A stretch of 64,000 bases of DNA from Alphaproteobacteria bacterium (GCA_017307285.1 JAFKFI010000048.1:1-64000), one strand, 5' to 3'; positions 46,868 through 56,468 are shown, numbered from the stretch's first letter. Translations and numbers: made by a program. Notes: generated by a model from the letters alone, not told the origin.

Positions 46868-48303
46868 CTACGGGGCGAGCCACGCCGCGAACGCCTGGAA
46901 CAGATGGAGCGCGACGGGAAGGACGTAGGGCGCTTCGAGCAGCGCCTCCCAGAACAGCCAGAGCGCCAGAATCGTGAGCCCGACGCCGAACGCGACCTGC
47001 GCGGCGAGATAGGCGGCCAGCCGGGCGCGGGTTCCGTCCCGCCCCGGCTCGTCGAGCAGTGCCATTTGCTCGCTCGCCCAGTGTCGCAAGGGTGGGCAGA
47101 GCCAGGCGCCGAGGCTCATCGACCCGATCGCGGCATTCAGCGCGCTTGGAATCAGGGTCGAGAACAGGGTGGCGTATGCCCAATAATTGGCCGGGTCGCG
47201 CGGGTCGCGGGCGATGTTGTCGAGCAACGCCCCGACATGGGCGAGCGGCTCGCCGCCGGCACACAACAGGACCGCATCGGCCAATTGCAGCGCCGCGATG
47301 AGTGCCAGTGCCAGCAGCACCAGCAAGACGAGGCCGATTGCGAGATCCGCAAGACCCAACAGTAGCGGGGAGGGCGGTCGCGGGTCGCAGCCGCGCCGCA
47401 GCAGCGCACGGGTGAACCCGATCGAGGCCCAATCGAATGGGACATTTACTAGGGGAACGATACCCAGCATGACCAAGAATGTCCGCAAGAATTCGGTGCC
47501 CTCGCTGGTCGCGGACGCCATAGGCCGCTGTAGGCACCGGCCAATGCCAGGGGTAGGAATGTGGCCCAGAAGATCAGCAACCGGCCCCGCTGGCCGGCTG
47601 AACCGGCACTGAAATCGACAGCGACAGCGACAGCGATAGCGATAGTGCTCGCGATAGCGATAGCGACAGTGCTCGCGATAGGGATAGCGATAGCGAAAGC
47701 GACAGCCGCGTCCGCGCCAGTGACAGCGGCAGTGCCTGCGCCAGCGACAGCAAAAGCGCCAGCGCCACCGACAGCGAGCCAGCCGATCTGTCGCCAGCCT
47801 TCTGCTCGCAATCCGCGCCAAAAGGAAAAAAATTCAAAACTCAACGCGGCCATCACGGGCCCGCGGTGCCAACCGTCGGACTCCGGCATCAGGCCGAGGA
47901 AGCGGACCAGCTCCCCGTCTTCGCCAGTCCACACCCAGACAGCAAACAGACTGAGGAGCGGATAAACCAGCGCCAGCAACGTGCAACGGTCGAAGGAGCG
48001 ACCGGTCCAGTACGGATAGCGATGCCGGTTGCCGAAGGGCGACGGCAGCGACTGGTCTGCCCGCCCGGCATCCCCCATGAAGCCATCCAGCCAGTCCAGA
48101 GCCCGAGTAAGCAGCCGGATTTAGAGAGTTCGCGGCAAACCGCCCAGCGCCTGGGCCAGACGCAGCCGATCGCGGTCGTTACCGGGCTCCTTCAGGTCCG
48201 CGCTGAAGTGAAAGAACGCGATACTGAATGCTGCCAGCGCGCAAGCGCCGATCAAGCCAAGGATCGGCCACTTCTCCCCGGCGAGCCCGATGAGCTTGTC
48301 CAT
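46868..48303 (-). pseudogene. Broken membrane-protein gene (in-frame stop and frameshift)
   Basis: Three sense segments, reading right to left. Residues from ATG 48303 (MDKLIGLAGEKWPILGLIGA, one helix, then FHFSADLKEPGNDRDRLRLA) end at TAA 48123-48121. The same frame at once continues with IRLLTRALDWLDGFMGDAG and runs to 47449 through helices at LLALVYPLLSLFAVWVW, a low-complexity Ala/Ile/Val stretch and LLIFWATFLPLALAGAYSGL. Sense then jumps frame near 47520 to SATSEGTEFLRTFLVML and continues to 46868 with several helices. The coherent reading across both lesions suggests one former protein of about 475 residues; alternatively 46868-47521 could be a separate 217-residue gene from ATG 47521. 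Family and function unknown. Confidence 0.6.
47612..47790. repeat. Degenerate hexanucleotide-like tract (GCGATA/GCGACA)
   Basis: Imperfect tandem hexamers, mostly GCGATA, GCGACA and GTGCTC variants, inside the broken membrane gene. On the minus strand they encode a hydrophobic run of alternating Ala and Ile/Val. Because the period is a multiple of three, slippage alone by whole units would keep the frame, so the tract need not have caused the frameshift found about 100 bp further on. Confidence 0.75.
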
Positions 48304-48414
48304 TTCGTCCTCGCCGGCCTGCGCCGCCCGCCAGATTCACAGCAGTCCGATATGTTGCCCTTTCGTGACCGATAGCAGAGCTGCGCCGTGCTGCGCTACG
48401 CGCTTCCGCCAGCG

Positions 48415-49647
48415 TTAAGCCTTCACCAGCGGGCAGCCGCCTTCCGAGAGCGGGCGGAAGGCCTCGTCGGCCGGGGTGGTGGCGATCAGCTTGTAGACCG
48501 CGCCGGGCTCGGCTCGCTCGGCAGCTGGCTTGACCCGGAACAGATACGAGGGATGGATCTTGCGCCCGTCGATGCGGATTGAGCCCTTGCCGAAGCAATC
48601 GTCGTCGGTCGGCAGCTTCTTCATCATCGCCACCGTGTCGCGGCCCGAGGCCTTGGCCTTCTCGACCCCGAGCTCTTTCACCGCCTTGAGGAAATGCAAG
48701 GTTCCGGCGTAGTTCCCGGCCTGCATCGAATTCGGGATCGCGCCCTCACTGAGCCGCGGCTTGACCCTGGCGTACCAAGCGCGGGTCTGGTCGTTCAAAT
48801 CCCAGTAGAAGTTCTCGGTCATCACCAGTCCCGCCGAGATACTCGGCCCCATGCCGAGGATGTCCGTGATGAAGCCGGTCATGCCGACCAAGGTGGCGCT
48901 CCGGTCGAGGCCGAACTCGCGGGCCTGTTTCACCAGATTGACGAAATCGGTGCCGCCGACGCCGAAGCCGATCACTTTGGCGCCGCTGCTCTGCGCCTGG
49001 ACAAGGAAGCTCGAGAAATCCGTCGTCTCGGGGAACGGATAGGAGGCATTGCCAAGTACCTTTCCGCCCGCGGCGTCCACGAAGCGCGCCGCGTCGGCTT
49101 GGATCGCCTTGCCATAGGCGTAGTTCGGGGTGACGAAAAACCAACTCGTGCCGCCGTTGCGGGTGACGGCGGTGGCGGTCGAGTGCGCGAGGTTCCAGCT
49201 GTCATAAGTCCAGTGCACCAAGTTCGCCGTGCAGGCCGGCCCGGTCAGCGTCGAGGCGCCGCCGGCGGTGACGATGCAAACCTTGTTCTTCTCGGCCGAA
49301 ACGTTGTTGCAGGCGAGCGCCACGGCGGAGTTGGTGAGGTCCGTCACCATGTCGACGCCCTCGAGATCGTACCAGCGGCGCAGGATGCCGACGCCGACAT
49401 CCGGCTTGTTCTGGTGGTCGGCGGCGATCACCTCGACCTTGATGCCCGGATTGGCCGCCATGAACTCCGCCGCCGCCTGCCGGGCGCAAGCGATCCCGTT
49501 CGGGCCATTGATGTCACGATAGGGACCGGAGAGGTCGGTGAGCACCCCGACCTTCACGACTGGCTGTTGCGCGCGGGCCCGTCGGCCCGCTCCCGCCACG
49601 GCGGTAGCCGCCACCGCGCCGAGTGCGGCCCTGCGTGTGAGATTCAT
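48415..49647 (-). CDS. ABC transporter substrate-binding protein (branched-chain amino acid type)
   Basis: 410 residues from ATG 49647. Twin-Arg signal (MNLTRRAALGAVAATAVAGA, cleavage near RARA). Mature periplasmic-binding fold type I (Peripla_BP_6): VVKVGVLTDLSGPYRDINGP, ACNNVSAEKNKVCIVTAGGA, and the hinge strand KVIGFGVGGTDFVNLVK. The C-terminal SIRIDGRKIHPSYLFRVKP is typical of the Liv-like proteins used for amides, aromatic acids and amino acids. No permease or ATPase genes are next to it. Confidence 0.9.
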   Translation of the reverse strand: MNLTRRAALGAVAATAVAGAGRRARAQQPVVKVGVLTDLSGPYRDINGPNGIACARQAAAEFMAANPGIKVEVIAADHQNKPDVGVGILRRWYDLEGVDMVTDLTNSAVALACNNVSAEKNKVCIVTAGGASTLTGPACTANLVHWTYDSWNLAHSTATAVTRNGGTSWFFVTPNYAYGKAIQADAARFVDAAGGKVLGNASYPFPETTDFSSFLVQAQSSGAKVIGFGVGGTDFVNLVKQAREFGLDRSATLVGMTGFITDILGMGPSISAGLVMTENFYWDLNDQTRAWYARVKPRLSEGAIPNSMQAGNYAGTLHFLKAVKELGVEKAKASGRDTVAMMKKLPTDDDCFGKGSIRIDGRKIHPSYLFRVKPAAERAEPGAVYKLIATTPADEAFRPLSEGGCPLVKA

Positions 49648-49727
49648 GGTGGTCCCTCGTTGGTGTTTCAAAGCCACTGTGATGGAAGCCGTGCCCTCGG
49701 GGAAGGCGGCCCGCGACCGTCTAGCGC

Positions 49728-50633
49728 TCAGTCCCGCTCGGCTTTGCTGCCGCGCACCTCGGCGCCCGCCCAGCGTTCCATCAGCTTGATCAACGTCGAA
49801 TAGTCGTCTTCGCCCATGCCCTGGCTGAGCGCGAACCGCCAGACTTGGCGCGCGGTTTCGGCGGTCCACATCGGCACCCCCAACGCCTCTGCTTCCGCGA
49901 GGCCAAGTGCCAGATCCTTGTAGGGAACCGCGAGCCGGGCGCCGAAATCGAAGCTGCCGGTCAGCACGGCCCGAGGCACGATCCCTTCGGTGGCCACGCT
50001 GCGGCCGGTCGACCGGTTCACCACCTCGACCATCAGGTCGGGGTCGAGGCCGCCCTTTGCCCCGAGCACCAGCGCCTCGAAGGCGATCGTCTGGTTGGCG
50101 ATGGCCATGAGGTTGTTGACCAGCTTCATCATTTGCCCGAGCCCCGGCGTCTCGCCGATCTCGAAGGGCGAACTGCCGATCCGAGCGAGCAGGGGTCGCA
50201 GCTCGTCGAGCGCGGCGCGCGGTCCGGCGGCCATCGTCGCGAGCGTTCCGGCCCGCGCGCCGGCCGGCCCGCCGCTCACCGGACAGTCGACCACGGTGAC
50301 GCCACGCGCACCGAGCCGTTCGGCGATCCCGCTCATGGTGCGCCGGCCGATCGTCGACATCTCGACATAGATGCGCAGTGCACCGGGCGCGGCCGCGATC
50401 TGGTCGGCAACGCGGTCGCTGACGCTGGGCTCGGGCAAGCAGGCGAATACGATCGGCGCGACGGCGGCGACCGCGACCGGCGACGCCTGGACTATCGCGC
50501 CGAGATCGCGAAAGCGCGCCAAGGTGGGCTCGGCCGGGTCGAACACATGCAGCTGGTCGTCATGGCCCAGCAAACGCTCGGCGATCGCGCCGCCCATGTG
50601 GCCAAGCCCGAGAAACCCGAGATCCATCGCCAT
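49728..50633 (-). CDS. Beta-hydroxyacid dehydrogenase (3-hydroxyisobutyrate dehydrogenase-like)
   Basis: 301 residues from ATG 50633. N-terminal NAD(P) motif LGFLGLGHMGGAIAERLL, catalytic/substrate motif DCPVSGGPAGARAGTLATMA, then the conserved Lys in GLGQMMKLVNNLMAIANQ. All-helical C-terminal domain as in HIBADH, tartronate semialdehyde reductase and GLYR enzymes. The substrate cannot be chosen from the motifs. It is followed by the solute-binding protein after an 80-bp gap on the same strand. Confidence 0.9.
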   Translation of the reverse strand: MAMDLGFLGLGHMGGAIAERLLGHDDQLHVFDPAEPTLARFRDLGAIVQASPVAVAAVAPIVFACLPEPSVSDRVADQIAAAPGALRIYVEMSTIGRRTMSGIAERLGARGVTVVDCPVSGGPAGARAGTLATMAAGPRAALDELRPLLARIGSSPFEIGETPGLGQMMKLVNNLMAIANQTIAFEALVLGAKGGLDPDLMVEVVNRSTGRSVATEGIVPRAVLTGSFDFGARLAVPYKDLALGLAEAEALGVPMWTAETARQVWRFALSQGMGEDDYSTLIKLMERWAGAEVRGSKAERD

Positions 50634-50650
50634 CGCCTTGTCCTGCCCCG

Positions 50651-51361
50651 CTAAGCCGTCTCCGCCAGCACGAGCCGCCGGCGCGGCACCGCATCCGCGG
50701 GCATCGCGGCGTAAACGTCCTTCACCGCCTCGGTGATGGTGACGCCGGCGAAGCGCGACAGCATCCGCCGGCCGGCGCGTTCCAGCAACGGGGCGCTGCG
50801 CAGCACCAGGCGGATGCTGGTCGGGGGCATATGCAGCGCGGCGTCCCGCCGCTCGACGCGAAACAATGAGCTCGCCAGCAGTCGACCGAGCTGGGCGGCG
50901 GAGTAGGGCTGGCCCTGGCCGAACGGTGTGGACTCGACATACGCCCATAGGCCGCGACGGTTGGGCGCCACCACCAGCAACACCCCATCGTCGCGCAGGA
51001 CGCGCCAAATCTCGCGCAGCAGCGCGCGTGCGTTCTCCGCTGCCTCCAACCCATGCACCAGCAGGATGCGGTCGAAGGACAGATCGGGGAACGGCAGCGC
51101 GTTCTCCTCGGCGGTGCAGGAGAGATTGGGTGCGCCGGCTGGCCAGCGGGCGACGCCCACCTGTGCCGGGGTCAGTGCAATGCAGCGCGCTGCCTGCTCC
51201 CGCCACAATCGCAGGTAGGGGGCGGCGTAACCAAGTCCCAGCACCGACTCACCCGTGAGGTCAGGCCAGAGTTGCGCAAGATGCTGGCGCAGTACGCGGG
51301 CCGCCACTATGCCGCGCGAGGTGGCGTAGAAATCCATCGCCAAATGTGCATCGGCCGCCAT
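50651..51361 (-). CDS. Class I SAM-dependent methyltransferase
   Basis: 236 residues. Motif I is VLGLGYAAPYL (about 40-50; the usual E/D-x-GxGxG is degenerate), and post-I and later motifs ENALPFPDLSFDRILLVHGL and LREIWRVLRDDGVLLVVAPN are the standard Methyltransf_11 blocks. An extended C-terminal region (about 150-236) could bind substrate or a partner. Divergent from gloB by 61 bp; such methyltransferase-gloB pairs are common in Alphaproteobacteria but the acceptor is unknown. Confidence 0.85.
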   Translation of the reverse strand: MAADAHLAMDFYATSRGIVAARVLRQHLAQLWPDLTGESVLGLGYAAPYLRLWREQAARCIALTPAQVGVARWPAGAPNLSCTAEENALPFPDLSFDRILLVHGLEAAENARALLREIWRVLRDDGVLLVVAPNRRGLWAYVESTPFGQGQPYSAAQLGRLLASSLFRVERRDAALHMPPTSIRLVLRSAPLLERAGRRMLSRFAGVTITEAVKDVYAAMPADAVPRRRLVLAETA

Positions 51362-51422
51362 CCCATCCGTATAGCACGATGCCGGATTTGCCGCCGCCCC
51401 GGCGCGGGCTTAAAATCTCGCC

Positions 51423-52148
51423 ATGAGCATCATCGCAACCCCCGTCCCCATCCTCTCCGACAACTATGCCTGGATGCTGCGCGACAGCGGCTCCGGCGCG
51501 GTCGGCATCGTGGACCCGGCCGACGCGAAGGCCATCATCGCCGCGCTGGAGCGCGAGGGCGGCCGGCTCGATCTCATCCTGCTCACCCATCACCACGACG
51601 ATCACATTGCCGGCACCGACGAGGTGCGGGCGCGGTTCAACTGCAAGGTAGTAGGCGCGGCGGCCGACCAGCACCGGCTCCCCAAGCTCGACCAGGCGGT
51701 GGTCGAGGGCGACAAGGTGACGCTTGGCGGCTCGCGCGCCCGCGTGATCGACACGCCGGGTCACACGCGCGGGCAGATCAATTACTTCTTTCCCGAGGGC
51801 GAGGTGCTGCTCTCCGGCGATACGCTGTTCAGCCTCGGCTGTGGCCGGCTGATCGAAGGCACGGCGGCGGAGATGTTCTCCTCGTTACGCAAGCTCGCCG
51901 CGCTACCCGGCGGGACCAAGGTATGCTGCGGCCACGAATACACCGAGTCGAACGGCCGCTTCGCAATCACCGTCGAGCCAAACAATGACGCGCTGAAGGC
52001 CCGCATCGCCGAGGTCAAGCAACAGCGGGCGGCCGGCCAGCCGAGCGTGCCGTCAACGATGGCGAGCGAGCTTGCCGCGAACCCGTTCCTGCGCGCGAAG
52101 GACGAGGCCACCTTCGCCGACATCCGCGCGAAGAAAGACAAGTTCTGA
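51423..52148 (+). CDS. gloB: Hydroxyacylglutathione hydrolase (glyoxalase II)
   Basis: 241 residues. Splits S-D-lactoylglutathione to lactate and glutathione. Metallo-beta-lactamase fold: THHHDDHIAGTDE is the binuclear metal motif (about 56-68), followed by DTPGHTRGQINYFF, SGDTLFSLGCGRL and a C-terminal CGHEYTESNGRF. The C-terminal helical domain (about 175-241) is the GloB-specific glutathione-binding part. N-terminal SIIATPVPILSDNYAWMLRD matches the family. Confidence 0.95.
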   Translation: MSIIATPVPILSDNYAWMLRDSGSGAVGIVDPADAKAIIAALEREGGRLDLILLTHHHDDHIAGTDEVRARFNCKVVGAAADQHRLPKLDQAVVEGDKVTLGGSRARVIDTPGHTRGQINYFFPEGEVLLSGDTLFSLGCGRLIEGTAAEMFSSLRKLAALPGGTKVCCGHEYTESNGRFAITVEPNNDALKARIAEVKQQRAAGQPSVPSTMASELAANPFLRAKDEATFADIRAKKDKF

Positions 52149-52160
52149 GCGGCGCGCGCT

Positions 52161-53252
52161 TCAGCCCAGCAGCCGGCCGATGACCCGCGCCGTGTAATCC
52201 ACGACAGGGATGATGCGGCCGTAATTGATCCGGGTCGGCCCGATCACGCCGATAGCGCCGACGATGCGGCCACCCTCGCCACGCGCTGGCGCGACCACCA
52301 TCGAGACGCCAGTGTTGCCGAACAGTCCGCTCTCCGCGCCGATGAAGATGCGCACGCCCTCGGACTGCTCCGCAAGTTCCAGCAGGCGCAGCATGGTCTC
52401 CTGCGTCTCCAGCCGCTCGAACAGCGACTGAATCGCGGCGAGGCGCTCGATCTGCGTCACGTCCGACAGCAGCCGGGCTTGGCCGCGCACGATCAGGCTG
52501 CCGCCGCGGCCCTCGCCGGTCCAGGTGGCGAGGCCGGCCTCGACCACCAGCGCGGAGAGCGCGTCAAGCTCGGTCCGGTCCTCGGCCATCTCCTCGGCGA
52601 CGATGCGGCGCAGCTCGGCGAGCGGCCGGCCGGACAACCTCGCATTGAGAAAATTGCTCGCCTGCTGCAGCGCCGAGGGCGGCAGGCCGGGCGGCGTCTC
52701 GATCACCCGGTTCTCGACGTGCCCGTCGGCGTTGACCAGGATTACCAAGGCGCGCCCCGAGCCGAGCGGGACGAACTCGATGTGCCGCACGGCGCCTTCC
52801 GATTTCGGCGCCAGCACCAGCCCCGCCGCCGAGGACAGGCCCGACAGCATGAGGCTCGCCTCTGAGAGCGTATCCTCCAAGCTACGACCGCTCGCCGCGA
52901 GCGCGGCGCCGATAGTCTCGCGATCCTCGTCGGCCAGCTCGCCGAATTGCAGCAGCCCGTCGACGAACAGGCGGAGTCCGAGCTCAGTCGGCAGCCGGCC
53001 GGCGGAGGTGTGCGGCGCGAACAGGAGGCCGGCGTCGGTGAGATCGGCCATGACATTGCGGATGGTGGCCGGCGACAGCGCCATCGGCAGCCGGCGCGAC
53101 AGCGTGCGGCTGCCGACCGGCTCGCCGGTTTCGACATATTGCTCGACGATCTCGCGCAGCACGGCCGCGGAGCGCGCATCCAGCGGCGGCGGCACCCCGG
53201 CACCGCGCCCCAGTCCGCGTGTCGCGCTCGGCGTGTTCAACGGCTTGTCCAT
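52161..53252 (-). CDS. hrcA: Heat-inducible transcription repressor HrcA
   Basis: 363 residues. Winged-helix DNA-binding domain (about 22-100) with REIVEQYVETGEPVGSRTLS and LSPATIRNVMADLTDAGLLF, followed by the GAF-like and inserted dimerisation domains. IFIGAESGLFGNTGVSMVVA and the C-terminal GVIGPTRINYGRIIPVVDY are diagnostic. It represses groESL/dnaKJ-type operons through CIRCE; those genes are not in the window and no CIRCE element was seen here. Convergent with gloB. Confidence 0.95.
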   Translation of the reverse strand: MDKPLNTPSATRGLGRGAGVPPPLDARSAAVLREIVEQYVETGEPVGSRTLSRRLPMALSPATIRNVMADLTDAGLLFAPHTSAGRLPTELGLRLFVDGLLQFGELADEDRETIGAALAASGRSLEDTLSEASLMLSGLSSAAGLVLAPKSEGAVRHIEFVPLGSGRALVILVNADGHVENRVIETPPGLPPSALQQASNFLNARLSGRPLAELRRIVAEEMAEDRTELDALSALVVEAGLATWTGEGRGGSLIVRGQARLLSDVTQIERLAAIQSLFERLETQETMLRLLELAEQSEGVRIFIGAESGLFGNTGVSMVVAPARGEGGRIVGAIGVIGPTRINYGRIIPVVDYTARVIGRLLG

Positions 53253-53317
53253 CAGGCCTCAGTGCCGAAATTAGGTAGCCGCACAAGACCCGTCAATGAA
53301 GCCGATCGGCGCCTTGG

Positions 53318-53512
53318 CTAGCGCATCTTGGCCTTCAGCTCCTCGCGCCAGCGGAGTGAGGCCGCGACCTCGAAAGCGCGGCCGGTGCGCGTGTCCATGA
53401 TCTCGGGTTCGACGTCGGGGTCGATCGCAGTGAACAGACGGACACGCTCCAGTGCTGTCTCCGCGTCGTCGTACCGTCCGACTGACCTCCCGTTGAGGCG
53501 CAACTCGTACAT
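53318..53512 (-). CDS. Small conserved-looking cytosolic protein
   Basis: 64 residues: a short beta-hairpin-like start (MYELRLNGRSVGRYDDAETA), a central VRLFTAIDPDVEPEIMDTRT and a basic end with KAKMR. The codon pattern is ordinary for this genome and the composition is charged, which argues for a real gene. I do not recognise the family. It reads toward hrcA with a 65-bp gap. Confidence 0.5.
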   Translation of the reverse strand: MYELRLNGRSVGRYDDAETALERVRLFTAIDPDVEPEIMDTRTGRAFEVAASLRWREELKAKMR

Positions 53513-53672
53513 GGCTCACCCCCGTCCCTCAGCGATCCGCGTTCGTTTCTCGACGTGGCTGGAAGCGAGCTTTCTACTCCGGATTGTCGCGCTTGTGGGC
53601 TCACGTACCAGCGAGTACGGTTGCGCTCGAACGGCCAGAGCAGGTTGTTCGGCGGCGTTCTCAGAGCCCGTC

Positions 53673-54746
53673 TCAGTAGATCGACTCGCGTCGAAGCGAG
53701 ATCGGCACCGTCTCCGGTCCCGGTGCGCTCGGGTGGCGTGCGACGATCAGCCCGTCGCCGGAGAACGAATCTGCCACGTTGTGTTCGGCCAGGACCTTGT
53801 ATTGGAGATCACGCACCGTCTCGAGGCAGCGCGCATGGAAGTCGTCATTGTGATGTGTGGAGATGAACAGCCATCCAACCCGACCCTCACGAAATACCGC
53901 CGCGCTCTGGTTCAGCATGTTGATCTCCTCGCCTTGGATATCGCAGTGCAGGATGTCGCAGTGCCGAATTTCTGTCGCCTCCATGTAGTTCTCGATGGTC
54001 AGCAGGGGTATATTGCGTGCTAGGCCCGGCTTTCTCAGCGAGCCGTCATAGACTAGGCCGCCCGCGGTGCCCCGAAGGTAGGCCCCCTTTCGTGGTGAAC
54101 TGAAATCCGAATAGTCCGGCGCCCCGATGCCGGCATGGGTGAACAGGCCGGACGCCTCATTAAGCTCAAAATTGCGAATGCCGATTTTCAGCAATCCTTC
54201 ATCGATCTCAATCAGATGACATTGGGCACTCTCGACTGCCTTGTGAAACCACAACGAATAATAGGCCCAGTACGCGCCTAATTCTATCATAGTCGCGCCT
54301 GGTTTCATATACTTTAAGGCTTCATAGAAGCACAACTCCTCCTGCGGCTCATGAATTCCACGCAGATACTGGATGATCGACGTCATGTGCTCGGAGTAGT
54401 AACAATCACGGACAATCAGTACGCCATTGTGCATCACCTGGCACTCGACGCCGTCCCGTTGGACAAAGCCGCCGGCATCCGCGACACGCGGGATCACGTC
54501 TGCATCGCGGCACGCCAGGGTGATCCGCGTGCGGTCGATCCAATCGTGCATGTTGAGGCGGCCGCTCTTTTCTGCCTCCGCCGGAGCATTGCTTTGAGGC
54601 TCGGCAGAATCGGCCGACGGCTCCGTCGCTGAGCCTGCGTCTGGAGCGGGGTCATGCGTCAGCAGTGCCGGAGCGCCACTGTCGCGTCGCTCGGCTACAC
54701 GCGCGCCCAGCAGGCGTTGCCCTAAAGCTTTGGCTCGTCGGATCAT
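53673..54746 (-). CDS. FkbM-family SAM-dependent methyltransferase
   Basis: 357 residues. The N-terminal 90 residues are disordered-looking (Ala/Pro/Glu-rich), then an FkbM-type domain with motif I ATMIELGAYWAYYSLWF (about 150-166), a YDGSLRKPG linker, LLTIENYME and CDILHCDIQGEEINML, which matches the FkbM signature (D-x-E/QG). FkbM proteins methylate sugars or polyketides, often next to glycan genes. Its DNA is clearly less GC-rich than the rest (AT-rich codons), suggesting transfer from elsewhere. It has no glycan cluster beside it. Confidence 0.85.
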   Translation of the reverse strand: MIRRAKALGQRLLGARVAERRDSGAPALLTHDPAPDAGSATEPSADSAEPQSNAPAEAEKSGRLNMHDWIDRTRITLACRDADVIPRVADAGGFVQRDGVECQVMHNGVLIVRDCYYSEHMTSIIQYLRGIHEPQEELCFYEALKYMKPGATMIELGAYWAYYSLWFHKAVESAQCHLIEIDEGLLKIGIRNFELNEASGLFTHAGIGAPDYSDFSSPRKGAYLRGTAGGLVYDGSLRKPGLARNIPLLTIENYMEATEIRHCDILHCDIQGEEINMLNQSAAVFREGRVGWLFISTHHNDDFHARCLETVRDLQYKVLAEHNVADSFSGDGLIVARHPSAPGPETVPISLRRESIY

Positions 54747-54879
54747 TCCGGCAATCTCCTGGCGTACAGATCGCGCAACCCGGCCATCGTAACGTCGGGC
54801 GCTGAAAGCCCTTGTTTACCTGCTCGAATCGGCGACGCCAAATCCGGCTTGGCCCAAGGTGCAACTGCCGTAGCTTGGG

Positions 54880-54913
54880 CAGTTCAGACGTTCTTGGACA
54901 GTTCAGACGTTCT
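54880..54913. repeat. 15-bp tandem duplication across the carboxylesterase 3' end
   Basis: CAGTTCAGACGTTCT occurs at 54880-54894 and 54899-54913 with period 19. The second copy contains the stop codon of the minus-strand carboxylesterase gene. Confidence 0.8.
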
Positions 54914-56453
54914 GAGCAATCTCCTGCCACAGTGCCCGCGTCTCGCCGCCGGGGTCGTTCTCGATCCGGCAATCGTCGTCGAGGATCAGCGTCGCGCGTC
55001 GCTCCGTGGTGTACGCGGGCCAGTGCGGGATCGCCGGATGATCCGGCTTGCCGGCGCGCGCGAAGGCCGCCCAAGTCCCCGCCATCTTCGCCGAGAGCGC
55101 CAGCGCCTGCTCGTTGCGGTCGCTCGGCGCGAGCAGGTGTACGGTCTCGAAGGTGAATGGGACGTCGATCGCGTGCGGCGATTTCAGCCGGCCGCCGAAC
55201 GCCGGCGTCTCCCATGCGAACGAATACATGAACGTCCCAGCACGCGATTTGCGCGCGCGGCGCTCCGCCATGAGCAGCGAGCGGATGCGGAAATTGGAAT
55301 CCGTCAACGTAGCAATCAGCCGCTCCGCCGGGCTCATCCGCGGATAGACGCGCCGATACGTCTCGATAACCCGATCCGTGTGCGCACCGGCGACCGCCGC
55401 CACCCGGTCGCGCAATTCGGCCTCGGTGAGCGTGCCCTCCCAAACCTTGTCGTCCTGCGACAGGAATAACGACGCCTCGTCTTTGGTGTCGCCCACGAGC
55501 AGGGGAATGTCGTCGGAGATGTCGGGCGTGTCCGGCGTGAACGGCTGACGCGGCACGGTTGTACCGTCCACCACCGGGCCGAACGGATAGCGGTCGAACA
55601 ACGGCCAGGGCGATGGCCCGAGCGCCTTGGTCGCGGGCTCGACGGCGGCGAGCAGGCGCTCCCACGGGAGGCGTTGCAGGTCCCCGAGTTGTGCGCGCCC
55701 AAGTCCGAGCTCGTTGAGCACCGCGTCGGTAAGCTTCGCCGCGCGCTCGCGCTCGCGCAGGCGGATCACCGCGCCGCTCTGCACGATGGCGCGATGGAAC
55801 AGACCGCGCGCCATCGGCATCGCCATCAGCGTGCTGACCTTTCCGCCCCCACCGGACTCGCCGAAGATCGTCACGTTTCCAGGGTCGCCGCCAAATAGTT
55901 CGGCATGATCACTTACCCATTCGAGGGCGGCGATCATGTCGAGCGTGCCGGCGTTGCCAGACTCCGCGAATTCCGCGCCGCCGAGCGCCGACAGGTCGAG
56001 ATGGCCGAAGACGTTGAGGCGCTGATTGACGGTAACGACGACCACGTCGCCGCGTCGCGCCAGATTGGTGCCGTCGAGCCGCGCGCTATTGGCCGAGCCG
56101 AAGGAAAACGCGCCACCGTGCAGCCACACCATCACCGGTCGCTTCGCGCCGTCGCCGAGACCCGACGTCCACACGCTCAAAGTCAGGCAGTCCTCGCTTT
56201 CCGGTGTCGTGTCGGGTGGGCTGGCGAAATGCTCGAGTTCATTGCGGCGGCCGAAGCCGACACGCGATTGCGGCGATTGCGCGACATAGGCAAGCGCATC
56301 GCGCGTCCCGGACCAAGGCGCCGGCTTGCGCGGCGGCATGAAGCGATTCTCTCCGGACGTGTCCGCGCCGTATGGAATGCCCTTGAACGCCGCCACGCCG
56401 TTCTCGCGCGTGCCCCGGATGCGTCCCGCGTTGATCTCCGCCTCGATGTACAT
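54903..56453 (-). CDS. Carboxylesterase type B
   Basis: 516 residues of the alpha/beta-hydrolase fold. N-terminal GIPYGADTSGENRFMPP, the oxyanion motif VWLHGGAFSFGSA, the nucleophile motif FGESGGGGKVS (Ser in GESGG), the acid at DTKDEASLF region and the His near PHAIDVPFTFE give the complete Ser-Glu/Asp-His arrangement. No signal peptide, so cytosolic. Could hydrolyse an ester taken up by the adjacent MFS protein; that is inference from context. Confidence 0.9.
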   Translation of the reverse strand: MYIEAEINAGRIRGTRENGVAAFKGIPYGADTSGENRFMPPRKPAPWSGTRDALAYVAQSPQSRVGFGRRNELEHFASPPDTTPESEDCLTLSVWTSGLGDGAKRPVMVWLHGGAFSFGSANSARLDGTNLARRGDVVVVTVNQRLNVFGHLDLSALGGAEFAESGNAGTLDMIAALEWVSDHAELFGGDPGNVTIFGESGGGGKVSTLMAMPMARGLFHRAIVQSGAVIRLRERERAAKLTDAVLNELGLGRAQLGDLQRLPWERLLAAVEPATKALGPSPWPLFDRYPFGPVVDGTTVPRQPFTPDTPDISDDIPLLVGDTKDEASLFLSQDDKVWEGTLTEAELRDRVAAVAGAHTDRVIETYRRVYPRMSPAERLIATLTDSNFRIRSLLMAERRARKSRAGTFMYSFAWETPAFGGRLKSPHAIDVPFTFETVHLLAPSDRNEQALALSAKMAGTWAAFARAGKPDHPAIPHWPAYTTERRATLILDDDCRIENDPGGETRALWQEIAQNV

Positions 56454-56468
56454 TCGCTCTCTCCCCCC

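Noticed and set aside
48121-48123. Recoding of the in-frame TAA in the broken membrane gene
   Set aside because: TAA is not used for selenocysteine or pyrrolysine and a frameshift follows further down; decay or sequencing error is simpler.
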